DNA of 36,544 bases from Branchiostoma floridae (taxonomy: Eukaryota > Chordata > Leptocardii > Amphioxiformes > Branchiostomatidae): assembly GCF_000003815.2 (NCBI RefSeq), contig NC_049979.1:252253-288796 (forward strand), read 5' to 3'. Under the pieces are notes generated by a model, which was given only the letters and a program-made list of their open reading frames with translations, had not been told where the DNA came from and ran no database searches. The translations under genes were made by a program, and so were the position numbers. Of the stretch, positions 11,801 to 20,800 are shown piece after piece. How positions within the stretch are numbered: the first letter of the stretch is position 1; each line of letters begins with the position of its first letter.

Positions 11801-14800
11801 AAAAATCCGACGAGCAACATATGAATTTGCTGTGGCCTAACCAAGAAAGCCCTCTCTCCTGCCAGTCAGGTGAATTATCATCCAGCGATAGTAATAACTG
11901 AAAGATAAGACTGTACAAAATTTTGTGATTCCTTTTATATAATTGAAACAATTGTGCAATGAAATGACTTTAATGTAACAGTGAACTCAAATGTGCAACA
12001 TCATTTATGTAACGTCTTGCGTCAGTCCGTCAATGTCCCCTGCATGTTCGGTCAGTAATGACCCACGTGACCTGGGATAAGTGTAACTTTCTTTTATCAC
12101 TGGATAAAGAATGATTTTATATATTTCTTCCTTTCTCCAGCTTTAACAAACCAGGTGCAGATATTGACCCCCAGTTCCGCCTGTGGCTGAGCTCCAAGCC
12201 TGACCCCTGCTTCCCCATCTCCATCCTGCAGACAGGGTTAAAGGTCAGTAGTCATGTTGAGCAAGGTTAAAGGTCAGTACTCATGTTGAGCAGGGTTAAA
12301 GGTCAGTAGTCATGTTGAGCAGGGTTAAAGGTCAGTAGTCATGTTGAGCAGGGTTAAAGGTCAGTAGTCATGTTGAGCAGGGTTAAAGGTCAATAGTCAT
12401 GTTGAGCAGGGTTAAAGGTCAGTAGTCATGTTGACCAGGGTTAAAGGTCAGTAGTCATGTTGAGTAGGGTTAAAGGTCAGTAGTCATGTTGAGCACGGTT
12501 AAAGGTCAGTAGTCATGTTGAGTAGGGTTAAAGGTCAGTAGTCATGTTGAGTAGGATTAAAGGTCAGCAGTCATGTTTACCAGGGTTAAAGGTCAGTAGT
12601 CATGTTGAGCAGGGTTAAAGGTCAGTAGTCATGTTTACCAGGGTTAAAGGTCAGTAAATCATGTTTAGCAGGGTTAAATGTCCAACAAGAAAAAAATGTT
12701 TTGTACTGGTACACCGCACCGGTACCCACTCCTGATAACCACACTGTAATGGTTCCAGATGACTGTGGAGCTGCCCCAGGGCCTGAAGGCTAACCTGCAG
12801 CGGTCCTTCGGCAGCGGAGGGTCGGGGATCGTTACCGACCAGCTTTACGAGGACGCCAAGCTGGGCCCCTCCTGGAAGAACCTGCTGTTTGGACTCTGCA
12901 TGTTCAACGCTGTGGTGCACGAGAGGAAGAAATACGGTCCACTCGGCTACAACATTCCGTATGCTTTCACTTCCTCTGACTTGGAGGTATGTATATTGTT
13001 TTATGGAACATTGTTGTTTCCCAATAGGCCAGACATTTCAACAATTCCCACTTAGATTTTCGAAATATTGCAGTTTGAAATGGCCGTCCATAGCATCGAG
13101 TTGATGTTCCCAAATGCCCTGTATTTATGAATACAACACAATCATATAGGATACCCACGGATAAAGCTGAACTTTGATGTGTATGTTGTGTGTGTGTGTC
13201 AGGTGTCCATTGATGTTGCTGTTTTGTGTGTGTGTCAGGTGTCCATTGATGTTGCTGTTTTGTGTGTGTGTCAGGTGTCCATTGATGTTGCTGTTTTGTG
13301 TGTGTGTCAGGTGTCCATTGATGTTGCTGTTTTGTGTGTGTGTCAGGTGTCCATTGATGTTGCTGTTTTGTGTGTGTCAGGTGTCCCTGCAGATGCTTGT
13401 TCTTGTTCTTCTTGTTCTTGTTCTTGTACTGTGCAACACCCCTAGTTTGTTGGGGCAAACCACACAGGTTCAGGCACTAATGGTAGAGGAGGATGGGACA
13501 GTCCCCTGGTCGGCCCTGCTGTACCTGACTATTGATGTCTATGTTGTGTGTGTGTTGTTTGTTTGTTTGTTTGTTTGATGTGTATGTTTTGTGTGTGTGT
13601 CAGGTCTCCCTGCAGATGCTGCAGGCCCTGATGGTGGAGGAGGATGGGACGGTCCCCTGGTCGGCCCTACTGTACCTAACAGGGGAGGTGGTGTACGGGG
13701 GCAGGGTGACCGATGCGTGGGACAGGAGGTGCCTGCACAGCATCCTGCAGAGGTTTCTGTGCCCCGAGGCCCTGAACCCTGGATACTCATATTCATCTGA
13801 TGAGGTACGTGACTGTTTCAAACATATATTTTAGCATGAAAGTTTATATGTGTTAGTAAATGACATTATGGTTAAACTAAACTTTCACTAACCAACACTA
13901 GACTTGATTGGGACTTACCCCAAGTTTTCGGCTGACACAGAATGGACCCATCTACTGTAGCTTCTGGAATGTGACATCAGAGACACGTGACTGCAGCAGA
14001 GGGTCGTAAATGCCAGATAACCCGAACAGTGCTGGAACTCTTTGCAAGAGGAGTGAAGGAGGCTGTGTACATCCGCGCACACCATCCATCGCTGAACAGA
14101 GACGACACAAGTTTTCTGGCATTTATGACCCTCTGCTGCAGTCGTGTGTCTCCAAAGTCACACAATCCAAATTAAAGCAAAAGTAGACGTCGGCCAAAAG
14201 TTGGGGCAAAATCAATTTTAGTGTTGGTTAGTTGAAGTTTCGTTCATCCATAGTTTTCCTGTTAGTAACATTTCAGGAAGTATATTGCCTCTATCTCATG
14301 CATAGTTGTTGTCATGGTAACAATAACCTCAGACAAAGCTCCCTTGTAGTGTTATTGTAGGGGTGGGATGGAGATTGCTTACATTTTGCGTAAAAAAAAC
14401 TGTATCATACCTTTCACAATGTACCTTTAACGATGTGATATTTACAATATGTATCATATATTTATCAATCCTATATTCTTGCTTTACAGTTATACAAACC
14501 ATTGCCCAACTCCTACTCCCTTGCTGAGTCGCGAGCATACATCGACGCCCTGCCGAACTCAGACTCTCCGGACATCTTCGGCATGCATGAGAACGCAGAG
14601 AACGCCTTTCTCCGCAGCGAGGCTTCGGAGCTGATCGAGACCATCATCAGTGTGCAGCCGAGACTGACAACTACTGGTGTCATAGGGTGAGTCTCACCTG
14701 TGTACGGGGTCATGTTGTAACAGTGGGGTTCAACAACTACTGGTGTTATAGGGTGAGTCTCACATGTGTATAACAGTGGGGTTCAAGCACCGCCAAACGA

Positions 14801-17800
14801 CCATGCCAAATGGCTGTCAGCCTTACAGCATAGTGGGTTTGTGTCTTGGTTTGTGTTCGGCGGCCGGGATTCAGCGTGGGTTCAAATCCCGGGAGTCAGG
14901 ATATTGTTTCTTATATTTTCTCCTTTCTTACATTGGTTCCCACACCGACCCTGTGAGTAACAGGCTAGCGGATGTGCCACACAGGGATATAGAGCTCGGA
15001 GATTCGAGGACGAATCTGAAAAGAAAAGGGGGAGTAGTGTAATAGTGGGTTTCAAGCACCGCCAAACGACCATGCCAAACAGCTGTCAGCATTTCAGCGT
15101 AGTGGTTTTGCGTCTTGGTTTGTGATCTGGCGGCACCTCCTTAGCTTACCATAACTTGTTTGTCCTTGTTTGTACCACAGATCTGGGAAGAGCAGCGATG
15201 AGATTGTGCTGGAGGTGCTGTTGCGCCCCGAACCGTGCCTTGCCACAAACCGTGCCTAGGCACGGTTTGGGGCAGTCCCCGCGTGCCCCAAACGGTGCCT
15301 GGGGCAAAAGTACGGTTTGGGACACGCGGGGACTGCCCCGAACTGTGCCCAATCGCGCACAGTTCTGGGCACGCAGGGGACCTTGTCCCATACTGTGCTT
15401 TGGGGCGGAGCTTAGTGTTTTAAGGGGAGGAGTCGGGAGGGGTCTGTCCAACGTGCTTTTTTCCCTGCAGCCCCGCCATCTTTGTTTTTCGGGGCGCTGT
15501 GATGAGGAAGAATCAAGACGTAATTCACGCTCGTCTTGGAGCAGTTGCGGACTTAGAGTTGATGTGGCAAAGACAGACGGATGTGATAGCACTAATTTCT
15601 ACAACAATGATATATATTATATATATGTATCCAAGACTGTAGAATTTAACCACAAGGCACGGTTTGGGGCAGTCCCCGTGTGCCACAAACCGTGCCTTAG
15701 CACGGTTTCGGGCAAAGCACGGTTCGGGGCACAAACTGTGCCTCAGATAATTGTGCACTGAGGTCTGACACAACGAACTGAATCATTAAGGCTTGGAGAC
15801 TTGATCAAGGTGCAGCTGGACGTTGTCAATTGTTTATATGTGGTATATTTAAATGTAATATAAATGGGATGCACTATAGACGTGCTAAATTCTGTGTCTT
15901 CGATGCACTGTTTTATGGATGAAAATCATATAGTCAGGGAATCAAAAAGGGCAAGATAGTGTTTAACCTGCATTCTAATTTGATAAATTTCCCACTATCT
16001 GTATATCATATTGTATTCATCAGCGTGCAATTACCTCTGTGTACTAACTTGCAATAAAAATAACTTATTAGTCTGTGACCAGACCCTCTGGTCGACAGAC
16101 TTTTAGTTTTGTCACGTTTACGCGCGTTCGCAGCTGTATCTGTATGTTCCCGTTGTCTGAATTCTATGTGGTTTGGCAGGTCCTTTGTACTGAGGTTGAC
16201 GATGATGCACGTGAACTTTTTTTTGCGGCAGGTGGTTTTATTATGGATTTTATAAAAATAACACCCCTACAATTTGTTCGTCTTGCGGTGTTTTGGTCCA
16301 GATCCTCTGTATGTGGGTCATGGTGTCATTGGAATTTGTCAAGCAGATGCGTGGTGTTACCTGATCGTCAAAGTTATTCGCGTTCGCATCTGTATCTGCA
16401 TGTTCCCGTTGTCGCATACGTACGTTGTTTGGCAGGTCATCTGCACTGAGGTTGACGATGATGCACGTTGTTTTTTTTTTTTGCGGCTGCTGGTTTTATT
16501 ATGGATTTTATAAAAATATCACCCCTACAAAATGTTCGTCTTCCGGTGTATTAGTCCAGATCCCCTGTATATGGGTCATGCTGTATTTGAGATATTGCAA
16601 GCAGATGCGTGATGTTCTCTGGTCGTCAATGTAACGCGCGTTCGCATCTATATCTGCATGTTCCCGTTGTCGCATTCGTTTGTGGTTTGGCAGGTTCTCT
16701 GCACATAGTTGGACGATGATGCAAGGTGTTTTATTTTTTCGGCAGCTGTTTTTATTACGTATGTAATAATTTCAGAAATCACCCCTGCAAATTGTACGTT
16801 TCACAGTGTATTGGCCCATGTCTGCATATGGTGCCCGTTGCGGTACATTGGGTATATAGAGTCAAGCAGATGCGCGATATGTGCATCAATTTTACGCGCG
16901 TTTGCTTTCTACCTCTTATTCAACAAGTTAATCCGTACTACTTTATGTACCAGCATCATGGACCCCGGGATTCACCCACACTGTGCCATGCTACCTTATG
17001 GCTTCACACTAGTTAAAAACTTATCGCACAGTTCATCATCAACAGCTGTGTGTTATCGTATGTGGGGCATGGGAACCGACATCTAATGTTCCACTAATGA
17101 CCCTGTCAATCAAATGCCTCCTGTCGCCGTTTGCAATGAAGCGTGTAAGAATTCTTGTCCCAAATGAAGTTTAGCCATATTATATTCCCGGACTTCGACT
17201 AAGAAACATAAAGGTCCTATTCCGTGCTTCATACTTATTACGTCCATAAGGTCCCATAACAGAAACATATTAATACTTGGTGCGTTTGTCAGTCTGTCTG
17301 TCGGTCTTGTAGGTGTGTCTGTGTGTGAATGTGCCTGTGTATTAGACCATCCGGTTACTTATCGTCACCATATCTTTTAGACTTTGGCCACATGTTATCT
17401 CACAATCCATACCTGTTTAGTAAGATTCACATGACACAGAAATATTAAGCAACTTTAGATACAACGATATATCTAACACCATGAAAAGAATCATATAGGA
17501 TATAAGCACAACGTCACACACCAAAGAAGACAAAACAACCAACATATACCAGACCGACGTCACAGACTATGTTACCTACGGTCACTTGTTTTAAGGTTAA
17601 CATTTGTTGTTCTTTTCTTGCCTCATAAATAGATTTAGCCATGAGAAATAAAAGTTACTATACAGTATGACTTTTCCAAGTCTCGAAACAAAATCTCGCA
17701 AGATCTCGCAAGATCAAGCCTTATTTGGAAACATGGGCGTGAATAATTAGTTATCACTACCCGTCAGTCATAGTGATTGACAGCGCTTCTGGGCACAGAC

Positions 17801-20800
17801 CGGGGCAGTCGGGCAGTGCCACGTTCCGTGCCTGAATGGGCACGGAATGGGGCAGGCACGGTTCGGGGCGCAACAGTGCTACCATAACTTGTTTCCTTTG
17901 TTTATACCACAGATCTGGGAAGAGCAGTGATGAGATTGTGCTGGAGGTGATCTCGGACATCTCCCAGCACCTTCCTGAGACTGTGGAGCAGGATGAGCCC
18001 GTCACCGCCCGGGACAGAGATGCAGGGTCCCGGGACAGAGATGCGGGGTCAGGGGGTCGCACCACGCTCAACACCATGTTCGCAAGCAACCAGGCCGCCA
18101 TGAGGAAAAAGAGCCTAGAGAAACAGGCCAGGGGGGAAAAGGGTGAGTCCATGTGGGATGTGGGGGGAGAAGGGTGAGTCCATGTGGCATGTGGGGGGGA
18201 GAAGGGTGAGTCCATGTGGAATGTGGGGGGGAGAAGGGTGAGTCCATGTGGGATGTGGGGGAGAAGGGTGAGTCCATGTGGAGTGTGGGGGGGAGAAGAG
18301 TGAGTCCATGTGGAATGTGGGGGGAGAAGGGTGAGTCCATGTGGAGTGTGGGGGGGAGAAGGGGGAGTCCCTGAGCAATGTGGACATTACGATAGAAACA
18401 GCTATGTAAGCAGGGGTATAACCTTTCCTTTTTAACCACACAACCTTCCAAGCTTTAGACTCATTCTCCAGTAAGGTGTGTGTATGTAATATGTAAATAC
18501 CATCATAATTCAGACTTTCTTGTTTCAAGTCTGCGAAGTGATACTGACTTAAGATTTGAAAGAATGGGTGTAGGTAGTCTGTTCCAGGTAAAACAATCCC
18601 TGCAGTAACAGCAAACATCCAGACGTGACTTTCTGCACTGTGTTGTTACAGTAGGTCAGGAAGACCCTGATGACCTGTTTTTTCCTGTTACAGTAGGCCA
18701 GGAGGACCCTGATGACCTGAGTAACTCGGCCCTGGTGACCGTACTGAGGCAGGAGATCGACCGGTACAACCGGCTGCTGGCCGTGGTGCACTCCTCGCTA
18801 AGGTCTCTCACCCTGGCCGTCAAGGGGGAGGTGGTCATGTCGGAACACCTGGAGGAGGCCTACAACTCCTTCCTGGTCCAGAGGGTGCCCGAGAAGTGGC
18901 AGGTGAGAAAGGGGTTTGTTCCTTGGGGGTTTCTTCTGGGTTCCTTGGCATTGTGCTGAACTTCTTAACATATTTTGACATTTCCCTGCTGCTTGTGTAG
19001 ATAGAAAAAACTGTCAAGCTATCGTATGGAATTCTTGACATGACAGGGAAAAATTGGGAAATCGCTGTCCACAGCACATGAGATCTATCCCCACAGATCA
19101 GTGAAGTGTGGCGAATGTGAAACCAGTGTTGGTGCTATGGCTTGTATTCTAGACTTCTAGAATGCGAGCACAGGAACTGCTAATAGAGCTGGAGCACAGG
19201 ACTGTGTGACAGGGAAATACTTGACAGAGAGGAGCAAGGGTAGCACTAAAAAATAAAGCACTTTTAATAAAATCAAGTTCGTAGGGTCTGATGTTACCAT
19301 CATGAAGATGAAGAGCGGCCCATAGCGATAACTGTAGCAGCATCTCTTCTCCCTAAGTCAGAAATATCAAGCTTAGGCAAGCTTGACTTCACTGACTCAA
19401 AAGGCAAAGCAGGGGTTATGAGGCTGCTTGGGAAATTCCCTACCCCATTTTAAAGGCATACCAGACACACACCATACTTAGGCAGGTAGGCAGGCGTTCC
19501 AGCTTTCTGAAAACCTTTTTACGTTCTCTACCTTTAATAAACAGTCACTGTTCGAAGAAAATTGATAGTAACTTAAACATACGTGATTGATGAACCTCTT
19601 CAACGATTTTCTGAGAACCATGATTTCTGTGTTCCCTCAGGAGGCAGCGTATGAGTCGTGCAAGCCCCTGGGCTCCTGGGTGAAGGACCTGGCCCAGCGG
19701 ACAGACTTCTTCTCGACCTGGGCTGACCTGGTCATCAGCAACATGGAGAAGAAGATGGGCATCGGCCGGCCGGTCAGCAAGCCGTCCGCGCTGTCCCTGG
19801 ACCTGGGGGAGGGCGAGGTCACCAGGGACGGACCACGCAGCTTCTGGCTCTCTGGGTTCTTCTTCCCACAAGGTCAGGTTCACTGAGAGGTCATGCGTGT
19901 GATGATTGTTGGCTAGTGTGGAAGTTGTAGCTCACACAAACAATAAACAAACAAACACATGTTGGGTACTACCACTGAGGGAGATATACTGCTAAAAAGG
20001 TTACTTTTTATACCCAAAAAGCAGTTACTCATTTACAAGAAACTGGATATGATTTTGGAAACGGTCAGACATCCATTGTTTTTCGTCGGTGACACTGGAG
20101 AGATCTTGTTGTAGAGAGTTTTTATATCCTATCTGTGAATTGATATGTACTGTACAAATGGTCAATCCTTTTACAATCTAAAGATGGTGTGTTTTGTCAG
20201 CATGTCAACAAAAGAAGTTGTATCAAGTGTTAGTCCTGTTGTAACAGTGGGTTCAAGGGCTAATCTGAACTACAATCCAAACGGCTGTCATCCTTTTAGT
20301 GTAGTAGTTAAGCATCTTGCTTTAATTATGACCTTGCAGACCGGATTTGGTGCGGGTTTGAATCCCGGGAGTCAGGATGTTGTTTCTTTCTGTTTTTACT
20401 CCTTTATTACATTGGTTCCCACACTGGGAATCGAACCCGGTCCTTGGCGGTGAGCTGGCAGCCCAGGATCAGCGCAGGTTCGAATTCCGGGAGTCAGGAT
20501 ATTTGTTTATATTATATTGCTTCTGTCTTGTTTCCCTGTTCCTGCAGGTTTCCTGACGGGGGTTCTGCAGAACCATGCCCGGAAGACGGGCGTGTCAGTG
20601 GACTCCTTGACCTTTGACTTCCACGTGAAGACGACCGGCCACGACACCGAGGAAGCTCTGAACGACACAAAGCAGGGGATAAGTGTCAACAACTGGGCCT
20701 TTAAGGTAGGCTATGATAGAGGAAATACTTCCTCACCTCACCTTGTCCCATCCTCATCAGGAGGGTCGGGGACCATGGTTGCCTCTAGCACTAGTCTCCT

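Larger units (their letters stand above)
15219..17875 (+). mobile_element. 2.66-kb DNA-transposon-like element with perfect 22-bp terminal inverted repeats
   Basis: The ends begin TGTTGCGCCCCGAACC and finish with its exact complement (GGTTCGGGGCGCAACA); 22 of 22 bases pair. A GTGC direct repeat flanks both ends (15215-15218, 17876-17879), consistent with a 4-bp target duplication. Subterminal regions (15231-15400, 15655-15745, 17800-17870) are packed with CACGGTTTGGGG motifs and complements. No transposase was found, so it is non-autonomous or decayed. The superfamily is not assignable by eye. Confidence 0.85.

Noticed and set aside
15181-15218. Treating the first copy of the exon 15 start as a genuine alternative exon
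   Set aside because: It has no donor and runs into the transposon with a stop; best seen as a decoy duplicate.
15156-15761. 201-codon ORF across the left end of the TIR element
   Set aside because: It starts in the decoy exon in the wrong frame and is driven by palindromic CACGG motifs; no transposase-like motif.
20350-20480. tRNA gene suggested by GGGTTTGAATCCCGGG-type B boxes
   Set aside because: No paired acceptor or anticodon arms could be assembled, and related copies share a common non-tRNA tail; better explained as SINE-like repeats.
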